NCBI GenBank assembly: GCA_022818135.1
Contig: JAFMSR010000016.1
Span: forward strand, 6,037,448-6,101,447
Direction of reading: 5' to 3'
Source: Saxidomus purpurata
Taxonomy: Eukaryota > Mollusca > Bivalvia > Venerida > Veneridae
DNA length: 64,000 nt
This document shows, piece by piece, positions 30,001 through 42,623 of this stretch. The notes under the pieces are model-generated. The model did not search any database. It had not been told where the DNA came from and was given only the letters and a program-made list of their open reading frames with translations. Every line of letters starts with the position of its first letter. The stretch's first letter is position 1. The position numbers and the translations under genes are program-made.

Positions 30001-33000
30001 ATAACTCCAGCTCATATAACTCTTGTATTATCCCCCTTAGTTTATATTATAAAAATATGTACAAGTAATATCTTTAAGACTACTGCAAGGATTCACTTGT
30101 TTTGTTTTGTTAAAATTGTTTTGCACATGCGTACCGGAAGGCGAAAATACGATGATGAAAACGCGAAAACACGATGACGAAAACTCGAAAACACGATGAC
30201 GAAAACTCGAAAGTACGATGACGAAAACTCGAAAACACGATGACGAAAACATGAAAGTACGATGACGAAAACACGAAAACACGATGACGAAAACTCGACA
30301 ACACGATGACGAAAACTCGAAAGTACGATGACGAAAACTCGAAAACACGATGACGAAAACTCGAAAACACGATGACGAAACTCGAGTACGATGACGAAAA
30401 CGCGAAAGTACGATGACGAAAACACGAAACCGCGAAGTACCTTAGAAGTACGATGTTGAAATCGCGAAATTATATCGCATTTTCATCATCGTCGTTTTCG
30501 CGTTTTCGCGTTTTCGTCATCGTACTTTCGCGTTTTCGCCCCTATTTCGCGTCTTCGTCATCGTATTTAGATTTCGTGTTTTTTTGCGTTTTCGTCATCG
30601 TACTTTCGAGTTTTCGTCATCGTGTTTTTGCGTTTTCGTCATCGTACTTTCGTGATTTCGTGTTTTCGCGTTTCAGATTATTTCATTCATAGGCGATGGC
30701 CCTATTAATTCCGTACTTTTGAGTGATGATGCAGCCGAGGTAGCTCTGACGTTATACACTCAAGAATAGTGCTACAGAGCCCTATAAACAAGGTCACAGC
30801 TTTTTTACTCGAAAACCCATATTTGATGCTTTGATTCAACAGCAAAACTCTATCACACTTAGGGTGGTTGTTTCTTACTGATCTGATTCAAAGATACTCT
30901 TTGACTATGAAGAAAAATTCTTAAAAGAAACAGGCATGAGTATTTGGTGACAAGACTTTTCTTTGTGTAACTTACGATCAGTCTATATGACTGTGCCGAT
31001 ATGATACGTCCTCTACTTTTTTTTCTTCTTTTTTTTCTCTTTTTTTAAATTTATTATTTTAGTAACGTAACGTAAACCAAAAATGTTTAGCAAAAAATGT
31101 GTTTATTTCATGCCTTGAAAAAATAATATTGTATTTTGAATTCTTTGAAAATGTGTAAGAAAGAAACTTCCCATCGTGACTATTGTGATAATATATTTTT
31201 GGATAAAAACCTGTGATAAATGTATACCCTATAATTCTGACGATCATTTTGAAGAGTTATATAACTTTAACCAGCAACTAAAGTGGCTATAATATGGACA
31301 ATTCTGTTGTTCAGTTTGATTGGCTGAGAAGAACAGTTTCTGAGACTGTATTATTACGCTAATGTATGATAATCAAATACTCTTCGCAAAATATTAGATC
31401 CAGATAATGAACAAACATATTTTTTATACATGTATTTATCAATGTTAACACTATTCTTCCTTCCAATCATCTCAATAATCTTGAAACCCAAACATAGATA
31501 AGCTGGATGCTTACCGCAAACCGGTGGTTCCCTGTCCCAGCCGGAACTGTCGCAAGTCATTTGTATAACTGACGTTGTCGGACTCTCCATAAAGTAGAAA
31601 CCGTTATCACAACTTACGCTGCAGGAAAAACCCGAACAACTCTTCGTACCATTGGAAATCTCAAATGCCCAGGTTGCGCACAGTGTTGCTGCAAAAAGTA
31701 AAAAGAAAATATTCAGATGTGTCCCTCTTTTATTTATAATCTGTGTTGACACAATCAGCGTATCGAATCAAAATATTCAGAATACAGCCATTGATAAAAA
31801 TAGAACAAAACAAAAACAATCTAGAACCAAACTTATCGTCAGTCTATTCTCGCTCTAACACTTTGTCAGCATCTAAAAGTAGTTCTTTGTTCACATTCGT
31901 TCCAGTTTGAAAATTGGAATTACTACGGAAAAAAAGTCTGTACTTTACGTATATTATTTGTTTATTATATTGATAAAACATAAATAACAAGAGCCATGTA
32001 GACAAAATAGAGTTATGGTTATTGGGTACTGCACTTTCCCTCATTGTGCTATATCACTGTATTACGTTTCAAGTAATTACCTTCAGTACTTTTGGCGTTA
32101 TGCACAGGACAAGAAAGATCAAGAAAATGTAACAAAAGAGAGTAATTCGAAAATTAGGCAAGGTAGAGTTATAGACACTGCCGTACCCTCATTGTACTCT
32201 ATCACTATATTAAGTTTCGAGTAATTCCCTTCAGTACTTTTGGAGTTATACTCCGGACAAGAAAAATCAAGACAATATTACAAAGGGGAATGATTAAAAA
32301 TTAAGCAAGGTAGAGTTATAGTTCTTGGGCACTGCACTTCCTCTCAATGTCCTCTGTCTGTGTGTAAAGTTTCAAGTAATTCCCTTGAATACATTTTCGA
32401 GTTATGCTCCGGACAAAAGTGTGACGGACGGACGGACGGACGGAGCCCGTTACTATAGCCCCCCTGCCAAGACGGGGCGATAATTATACACACATTAGAC
32501 ACGGTTAAGTTGTGCCAAGAATCTTAACATTCAGACGTTGAAGTGGTGTATGTGAGCTGCCAGAGGACGACAACACTAACCGGAGATATGAAACAAACGG
32601 TCAGGACATAAAGCATGAAGCTACCTACTTTCTATACTTCTTGATTAACTTGTGGCCTGTAGTCGAAGATCTTGTTGGCGAAAAACAATTGATCTATATG
32701 GAAGAAGTAGGCAGTCTCGAATAGGACTTAACGGTTTAGTATCCTTTAGTGTGAAATCTACCAAGACAACAAAAAGCTAAATAACTGAGACAATTGTCGA
32801 ACACCTTTAATGCCTTTAATAAATTAAGGTATGTATCTATATAATTTTCTTATTCCATTATGAACAAATTTAGTTTTTAAATACTTACGAACGAATTTTA
32901 ATTGTATTGTACATTGGTCGAGAATTTCATTTGAACTTCCGTTGAAAGCCGTAATATCTGTCTCGAAAATAGTATTCAACGTTGCCATGTTAGCTTGAGC

Positions 33001-36000
33001 GCTGAAAACCTTTGCTGGCTGATAGGTAATTCTTGCTCCTCCGAATATCTGTTCTACATAGTTTTCAACTGATACATTCGTGTTCTGGCTGAGAACGATG
33101 TTTGTAGATTCATCATTCTTGCATTCTATATAAGCTTTAAATAGAAAAAAGAAGTTACATAACCCACTCAATACAGTAACAGCAATTAATCAAATACGAA
33201 ATAGTATAAAGAAATACAAAACATCTGTCTTCCATAAAATATTATACGTGTATTTTAGATTAAACATTACTGTAAATTTGATAACCTTTGCGTGACGAAT
33301 ATTACGCGATTTATGAGTAAATAGACTTATTCGCGAAACGAGAATTCTTTACTAGTAAATTTATGTAAAATGAATCTTTTGCGATATTTTTAATCAGGGA
33401 AGTGGGAACCTTCGCAAAATTAGCGAAAATTCATTTATCTCCAGTATTACCCAATATACAATATATCAATCAAACGGACAATAGAAATGTTATCATTCTT
33501 TAGTCGTCAGTATATAAAATGTAGATGTCTATTTATTTGCTTGGATGAAAAGTTTTTTCTCTTACTTGGAATGGTGACGGTGATTGTACACAGCTTCGAG
33601 TTACCATGGAAATCAGTGAATGTATAACTGATGACTGTTAATTCATCATACGGCTGATGGAGCCAGGTATTTGGGGGATAGTGCTCAACTTCTTTCAGTG
33701 CATTATTGTCAGATCCATCCGGGTCAAGGCTGCTTATAAGTGGTATTAAATAGTTCGCTTTGTACCTCACGTTGCCATCTCCACAGTTTGATACTGTAGG
33801 AATTTGAGTATCTACAAAACAGTGATACGGTAGGTAATTGAGTATTTACAAAACAGTGACACGGTAGGTACTTGAGTATCTACAAAACAGTAATACGGTA
33901 GGTACCTGAGTATCTACAAAACAGTGACACGGTAGGTAATTGAGTATTTATAAAACAGTGATACAGTAGGTACTTGAGTATCTACAAAACAGTGATACGG
34001 TAGGTACTTGAATATCTACCAAACAGTGATACGGTAGGTACCTTAGTATCTACAAAACAGTGACACGGTAGGTACTTGAGTATCTACAAAACAGTGATAC
34101 GGTAGGTACTTGAATATCTACAAAACAGTGATACGGTAGGTACCTGAGTATCTACAAAACAGTGACACGGTAGGTACTTGAGTATCTACAAAACAGTGAC
34201 ACGGTAGGTACTTGAATATCTACAAAACAGTGATACGGTAGGTACCTGAGTATCTACAAAACAGTGATACGGTAGGTACCTGAGTATCTACAAAACAGTG
34301 ACACGGTAGGTAATTGAGTATTTACAAAACAGTGATACGGTAGGTACTTGAGTATCTACAAAACAGTGATACGGTAGGTACTTGAATATCTACCAAACAG
34401 TGATACGGTAGGTACCTTAGTATCTACAAAACAGTGACACACGGTAGGTAATTGAGTATCTACAAAACAGCTAATATATGGTTAGTCCTTGAGTATCTAC
34501 AAAACAGTGACACGGTAGGTACGTAAGTACAAAACAGTGATACGGTAGGTAATTGAGTATCTACAAAACAGTGATAACAGGTAACGTTTAATTCTTGAAA
34601 TGAAATGAAATGAAATGGTCATAGCAATAGTGAATGCAGTATGTTACGAAATGCATTTTAGTACAAATATTTGTGATTCAATGAGCAACACTACACAGAT
34701 GTAAGCATTTACGTCATGCAAATACGGTATTTATAATACTATGTATATAACGACTACAGAGAAAATCCAGGTATAATTGCCCGATATTTTCCTTCTTTAT
34801 TTTTATGAAAATGCTGAAAGTGCATGGATATAACATACATCGAATGTAAGGAACAGACTGAAAAGGTCCAAAGGAGTTAGCTTTATGCAGAGATAACTGT
34901 ACTCTGGATCTGGATCAAAACCTGCACCTGATACGGGTTCGTGTGGTTTTTGTCCCTTTGTAGGACATCATGCGAGTTCTTTTATATTGCTAACATATTA
35001 CATTCAATTTGTATTTCCTAGTTGATGACATGCCTGAAAGAATATTTTAAAGCTGACACTTATATGAAAGCTCAACAATCACGATACTTTTGAGTACATG
35101 GACAATGTGAAACACCTTTGTGGCCGGGTGGTAAGAATCGCTGACATCAAATCACCATAGTGAAACTTCTCGTTGTTTGAGGGGGGTCATCGGTTTGAGG
35201 CCTTATACCGACCGTGTCTCTTTATGTGACGAAATTGGCAATTTCTTATCGAGGATATGGTTCTTGTACTGGTTCTTCTCAAAACCGATGGATAGGTAAG
35301 CTGCCCGCATGTAAAAATGACAGCAAAAATGTTGAAATGGACAATAAGCATCGAGAAACAGAAAAAAAGGGTAGTGTGAATCACTCGAGCATACCGTTAC
35401 ACACGGGCATCTCTCCAACCCATTCCATCTTCTTGGATGTCTCGTTGTAGATACATGTCATGCCCTCAGACACCTCCCCCGATGAGACCAGCGGCTGGTA
35501 GCCTTCTCTGTTACACTTAAACGTTACTGTACTACCTTCTTCAAAAGTAGTCCCGACAAGTTCCCCGCTGGCTGGATAACCAGGGTCCTCACACTGTCCA
35601 CCTAAAAAAGTTTTTATCATCATCATTATTATCATCATTGTCGTCGTTTTCGGCGTCATCGTCATCATCAGCATCATCAACATCAATCCTTATCAAAAAT
35701 TATTATTACCATTTTCATAAGTGTAGTCATTTATCACAATGGTTTATATTATATTAATACTATTATCAACATGTGTCTTTCGAGTGTGCTTACTCTAAGT
35801 CTTAAGATCTTGTTTCGTAATCGAGAAAAAGTAAATTAGTAATGACTGTGCACAGAGGCCTAAACTATTATAAAATGAAACTAATAAACTTCCTAAAGCT
35901 CGAACCTTTATCAATTAAGGTATCTACATTGTAATAAGTATCATTATGCTTACCAATGCATCTGAGGTCGCCTAGATCATGAAGACCATAGTAAACAGCA

Positions 36001-39000
36001 CCACAAGACACTGTGTTATCGCCAAAGGAACTGTTTCCAAACATTCTGTACCTCTCTCTACATTGAAATGTAAAGTTGCAACCATGTTCGAAACAAAATT
36101 CCACACTGTCTACTGCAGGTACGTAAACGCTGCCAGGAACTGCGAAAGGTTCGCCACAACTGGGCTCTGTAAATAAAACAATCGCTAAAATAGATGACAA
36201 TCCGTGGTACAATTGAACTCATTACTTTGCCTTTATGAAGCGAAGAAAACAAAAGTAAGTCAGAACCTGAACATAGCTACAATTTCATTTGCCAAAATCT
36301 TTAAACCATTTTTATCGCTTTGATTTGAAGTATGTAGACCTATACTATTTTGGAAATAAAAACAAAAAAATGAGCTTTAATGAAAACAAAGTTAACTCAG
36401 CAATATTATAATATGTTCTACGCTATGTTCCATTAAGGTGATTCTCAAAACATACAATACTATTCCTGCCTCTATCCCCACAAAATCGTTTGCAGTCAAA
36501 ATGTTTGTAAGCAAAACAACGCATATTTTTACGATTACTAAAAGTATTGTTACCGATCAATTAGTTAACTTTGGCTTCCTGTCAGTTTATTGCTGAAGAG
36601 CAGTCTAATAACACGAAATGTAAACCAGTCTGATAAAAATAGAAAGTGCATCCCGACCAGTTAGTAAACTTTGGCTACCTTTCACATTATTGCACATGAC
36701 ATGTCTGCTTTAAATAGACTGTCATTGACTGTTCAATGATACCTCCATTCAAAAACAAATGAAGTGTGATTATAAATTTTAAACTATAAAATTCTAGTCA
36801 TAGTAACGTAATGGACCCATTTTACCCGATACCGATACCGGCATGTTTGACCGATATCGGTTTTTACACTGGCCGAACAATATAAACTTTTCACTACTTA
36901 TTAGACGTTACATAAGCCAATAAAATAATTTGACGTTTTACATGGATAAAAGATAGAAATATCAATTTTTTGACAATTTTAAAGCTACACAATGAACAGT
37001 GCTTTAACCCATTCTTTATCGTAACTTCCTAGGCGATTTTCATAACATTTTGTTCAAAGAACTATACACTACTTCACCTACATGTTACATTTTCCAACCA
37101 CGTATTAAATATAGCGGGCCGCTGCTGCAATAACCTTTTGAAGATTTAGGCGAATGAAATTCTAGCATACTTATTCAATAAAACCAACCAAAACTTGCTG
37201 TGCAAGTTTAAAAGAGAAAAGTACAAATGTACTACTTTGAAATTTATAGTAGTAATAAATAAAAGAAAACGTCAAATGAAAAATAACATGAAGCCGTGCA
37301 AACAAGGTTTCTCGTGCATTCTCTGAATAAAAATAAACTTCAATTTTACCGTGCATTTTGAATGCCTTGATTGCTTTGGGACGCACTCATTTCAAGTGAA
37401 ATGATAAATTCATGTGACACGTTAAGTGTGATAAAATTCCATGAATAATGGAAATTTGGCAGAAAAAATATCTTCATACTTTGAATAATGACACCAATTC
37501 AATTTCAGTTGTCCCTGCCTTGTTTGCTATGATGAATATTACAAAATCACATCTACAGAAACTGTCACCAGTTTTAATGTAAGCAAGATTTAAGCCAGAC
37601 TTCAAATATCGAGACAAATATGACTAGTCGGGCTTATAAACAGTTTTTTTTTTCATTTGGCGTAAAAGTATATCATTTGATTACAGGCGGACAGTTTACC
37701 TAATCATTGTTCATAGGAAGGACCCTTATTGGTTCGCCATTCTCAGAAAGAAACTGTCAATAAAGACTGATTCAAAATGTAGACGGGGATCAACTAGTGA
37801 GGTGTTTAGTGCTTTCTTCCAATACTGACCAATCAGCAACCAAGACATTCAACACTCGATCACGTGAGCGGGTCTCATAACCAAAAGTATGTGCGAATAC
37901 ATTTCACAAAGCAACACTTATATCCGTTGCTGCAACTTTTGAAAGTTCTACCAGAGGGCTTACTACGGTCCTTACCCGCATGATCTGTTTCGTTGTATGT
38001 TTATAATATTATATGATACAGGAACTTGTCTTTCAGCGTTAATTTTATCAACATGGCTACAATAACTTAAGACCGCAGCCTTTGGTATCCTGGACCAGAT
38101 AACTATCATACTGAATAGAATATGACGTTTACAATGTCAGTAACAGAAAACACGCTGTTAATCTTAATCATTTAATGCAATCAACAATTGTTACGGTAAG
38201 TTTAAATCAACGAATTTACCTTTCCAGGCTGGGATTGCTATAATATTTCAAGTTCAAGATTTTTACCTACTTCAGTGATACTGGATACTATGTCATAGTG
38301 CTTATAATAAGGTCTTTTGCTAAAAAAAAGGGTGAGGCGAGTAGGAAATGTATCCAACCCTGTACGGTTTTAGTTATTGATTATGAAGTCCAGCAAAACA
38401 GATTAAGGTTAAAGGAAACCTAAAAGGCATTTCTCTTGCTAAAACAAACACGGAGGAGAAGTAGATTAAACGTGTCTCTCACCAAACACGCCATCTAGTC
38501 TACAAAGTATTCGTGTTAACTATACCGTGTGAAATAACCAGTCCATTATAACAACTGGACCAAACATAAGGCTTAAAAAGGGCCACAACTCTACATACAC
38601 GTCATTGTAATTTAAGAAGATACTGATTGCATATAATATGGCATATGTAATTACATCTGCCATAAATAGACCGAATCATGATTATTGTATGTCAAAATAG
38701 ACCTAAAAGAATAAAAGAAATGTAATCAGACACGTTCTACAAAAAACAACAACGTGCGTGACAGAGCAAAAACAACGCTAGCCGGAATTTGGTGTTTGGA
38801 AGAAGTTAAATGCCGCTACACTTTTGTAAAACATACTTTCTAGTTTTTAATTTTAGCTCTGTTTCTATTCTAAGGGTTAGACGACAAAATATTTGATTAT
38901 CTTAATTCTCAACATGCCTCCACAGGTCGGTGCGTGACTCCATTCTCCTGTATGAAGACACGTGATCACCATATGTGACGAAGAAATGTCTTCAAGGACG

Positions 39001-42000
39001 TAACCGTCTTCGCACGTGACATTGACGTCATCACCGTACGAATATTCCGTCTGACCAAATCCATCTCCAGGTATTACCTGATCGAAGTCCTCCAGCGAAC
39101 AGTTTTGTACTGAAACGGGAATATGAAGACTATTTGCCAAACACTTATGCGCAAAAAGCTGTACCATCTACGGAATCTAGCGCATCAGTTTGAAATGAGC
39201 AAATGCTGAATACTTATAAGGTGTAATTGAGAAGGCATATTCTTAAGTCTCAACTACACAGACTGGAAATGGATGTACCGTTATGTCAAAGTACAGAATG
39301 TTTATTTATTTATTGTGTGTATGTAGACTAAATATTCATAGAATTTACACTGTAACTGAATGTTTTCATTTCCCTTATAAGTCTCAAAGGAACATTTGTC
39401 TCTTGTACATCGTTGTATTTCACTTCTAATTATTTAAAAATCAAATATTAGTACAGAACATCTTATTTCTCTAAAACTTTCAGGTGTTTGAATTAACTCA
39501 CCTAAGCATCTCGGCAGGGAATCGTTCCCCCCACAGCTGAAGTTTGCCACACCTTCCATAATGTATCCCTCAACGCACATAGCGGTTATCTCTTGGCCTA
39601 GGACATACGCCGGTTCCGGCATCAGGACGGCGTTATCTACCACAGGCGTCTCACATGGCAAGGCTGCAATACATGTAAATTTGTCGTCAAAGCGGCCATA
39701 TTGAATCATGGTCAAACACAGTTTAACTGTAGATACTTTGAAAACATGTAATGTTACTTTTAACAAATGAGTTATACTGAATTAGTTCTCTTATTTGGTT
39801 GATATAAATGAACATATACTTACTAGAAACGTAAAATTTTCAATTTTTGACTGGGATAGTCAGAAAGGATGTTGACATATTTCTTCTTTATTCAATAAGA
39901 ATGAAACTACATTTTGTACTGCACAAATTCATTTATTTTATTTTATAACTGTGGAAAAGTGCATTATTCTTAAAGTTTTAGGCTTAATGTCTTTCCAAAA
40001 ACCGGGGTGTTCACTTTCAACGGTAATATCGCTATTTAATGTGTATATGAATTCTGTTCTTGCTCTGAGTTTCACATTTAGGTCAATAAAGGTATCAGAC
40101 GTCCATTCGCTTTAACGACAATTCATGACTAAATGCACATAATTATACTATCATGATCTTCACCGGTCGCTAAGGCCGAACTACTGGCAACTTACAGGGT
40201 AACATTTTATAGAAAATCATACTAATCTTTTTTATTCTTGATTGCGAAACAAGTTCTTATAACTAAGACTAATCGCTCTCGGGACTCATTCCAGATGGAT
40301 TCAACCTCAAAGAGAGAGAGAGGGGCGATGTGAAATTAGTTGTGTCTTGCCAAAAGACACTACCAACATGGCTATGGTAGTGATCGAACCCGGGGCGCTA
40401 CCACTGCTCCACGGCGGCTCGGTCAACGCAATGTTTAAAGAAGTACTCACGGTTGCAGAATGACGGGCTGGTGCCAGAGACGAAGTCAAACGATCCATTG
40501 TTACACTGTACAGTCTGTGCTCCAATAATTTCTTCATCCTCATCACATGTGAGTTCGACAACACTTCCTTGACGCACACCGTCAAGTAATAGAACTTCGG
40601 GGTCAGTTGTTGGCGCTAGGTTTGAAATGCTTGGACAAAGAGTTGCTGGAATCAAATATAATGAGCGTTTTGTCTTTTCTCATTAACAGCAGTGCATGAA
40701 ATAACCTAAATGTTAAAATTTGTTTTCTTTTCATATTTTTTTTTTGTGTGTGAATCGTTAAACATGTCATGTCTGAAGAACATGTATTATGTCAAGCAAT
40801 TATCAATTTTAAAATTTTTGGACAGAAAATTTAGTTGGTGCCGATAAATTTATATGCATGAAGACAACCTAATGACATTTAACAGATCTGTTAATCATGC
40901 AAAGTAAATGGCTATACATGTATATATTTCAAAATGTATATCAGTAAATTTGAAAAACTTACAAACACATCGAGGGGACTCTTCCCAGCTGCCGTCTGCT
41001 TTACATGTAATAGACGCGCTCCCTTGGAGCGTATAGTTTGTATTACACATGTATTCAGTAACTGACCCGCCTACAGACCCACTCGATGACGTGATGAATC
41101 CATTTGAAATAAATGGCGCGTGACCACACTTCCCCTCTGTATAAAAAACAAATATCAAAATTATCAGAAAGTGTTACATTTTACATATTCAAATATGCTT
41201 TTGTTTTGTCTTTATCTCCAAGGCATGCAATGATTTCAAACAGAAACATTTGTTAGCGAATTCGTCACTTACCAACACAGAATTGTTCGTGAAATGGACA
41301 TTTTGCGAAATATTTGAATTCGCGAAAAGAGAAATTCACGAAAATTAAATAATCTCAAATATTAACAAATTGACAGTACTTACGGACGCAAGCTGGTATA
41401 TTTGCCATACTCCAGTGCCCTCCTGACTGACAGGTCAAGGTCAGATATGATTGTTGGCTGTTTTCACTCATAAACATAAAGCCGGCAGCGCAGGACAGAT
41501 TTACACGATCACCGAAGTCAAACCTTTGAGGGGACACCACATACCCCGCTCCAATAAGGACGGGACAACCTGTAAGACATTAAAACTGTATATTCTCAAA
41601 CCTGTACCTTCAAGAAAAACACTTAAAATAAATTTAAAGTTTCAGTGAGTCACGTCTTCGCTTTAATGCTAATGAAACAACGGTAAAGTCCGAGGACTAC
41701 GTGTTAGTCACATCTTCGTTTCGACTCGATTTTAACCCGTAATTTACACTTTTAGACTTTACTACTGTTGCTTATTTGGAATCGTATGAAACTTCACAAA
41801 CTGAAGAGCGAATATTTGACCACAATGGTTACACGGGAAGATGTGTTACCTGGAGAAAATGACACCTTTAATCCCAGGCCACGGTTACGGGACCCTGTGG
41901 TCATGGTCAAATTGGCACTGTTCTCATATGTCCGAGACTGTCCGTGTAGGGAAGTCCCCGTGTGAGACGACACGGAACCTGTTGCAGGCGCGATCTGAAA

Positions 42001-42587
42001 AATAATTAGTAAAATCAACTTTACGCAAAAATTTAAATGTCGAAATTGTTCAACTGTCATTGTGGTTTTTCTTGCGAGTTTAAAGCATGTTACTGTCCGA
42101 GTTTAAAGCCTGTTTCAATCTTATTTCGGTCATTTTTGCAGGCACGATTGTCCCTGGAAATAAGCAGTACTCGTTCCCTATCCCTAACGCACAACTAGAC
42201 ATCATACTGATGCTTCTTTAGATGTCTGAAGAAAATACAACAAGGGGTTTTTGAGACGAAGAGCTTTCGAATCTTGATATGAACAACTTGATTCGAACTG
42301 ATGCTTCCCTGAAAGTCTGCTGAAAACCCAATGACAAAATTCTCAACCATCACCCGTAAAACCTGATCTTTCACCATATTACCCAAAATTATAATAAGCA
42401 CAACTACATTTCTATCAATTCTTCCCTAAAAGTTTCATTGTAAATCCAACAAAATATTTAGGGACGAAGGGCAGATGCAGGCCCTGTGACATTGACCTTG
42501 GACTATATATGTGATGTTCATTGTAATTGTATGTAGACATCATACAGATGCTTTCCTAAAAGTCTGATGAAAATCCAACAAAGGATT

Positions 42588-42623
<36 letters not shown>

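Larger units (their letters stand above)
28765..30715. mobile_element. Palindromic (foldback-like) element A
   Basis: The two ends are inverted copies (TACGGAATT...AATTCCGTA; then TAATCTGAAACGCGAAAACAC in both arms). Next inward are minisatellites, then an inverted pair of about 215 bp (29257-29475 and 29935-30140), and a loop of about 450 bp with two diverged direct repeats. Identical CTTTTG hexamers flank it (28759-28764, 30716-30721). No transposase frame; long frames across the arms are low-complexity translations of the minisatellite. Lies in intron 24. Confidence 0.88.

Noticed and set aside
28815..30680. CRISPR-like array
   Set aside because: Units are contiguous with no unique spacers, and the genome is eukaryotic.
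28691..30692. Several open frames of 80-130 residues made of FRHR/FSSS/FRVFVIV repeats on both strands
   Set aside because: They are translations of the 22-bp minisatellite in element A, open in many frames because the unit has no stop; no domain or gene structure.
35401..35406. Alternative exon 21 donor GTAACG
   Set aside because: In phase but a poorer consensus than GTATGC six bases on; kept only as a possible minor site.
38909..38917. GT donor (GGCAT|GTTGAG) for exon 19
   Set aside because: It leaves phase 2, and exon 20 then reads into a stop; the GC donor fits instead.
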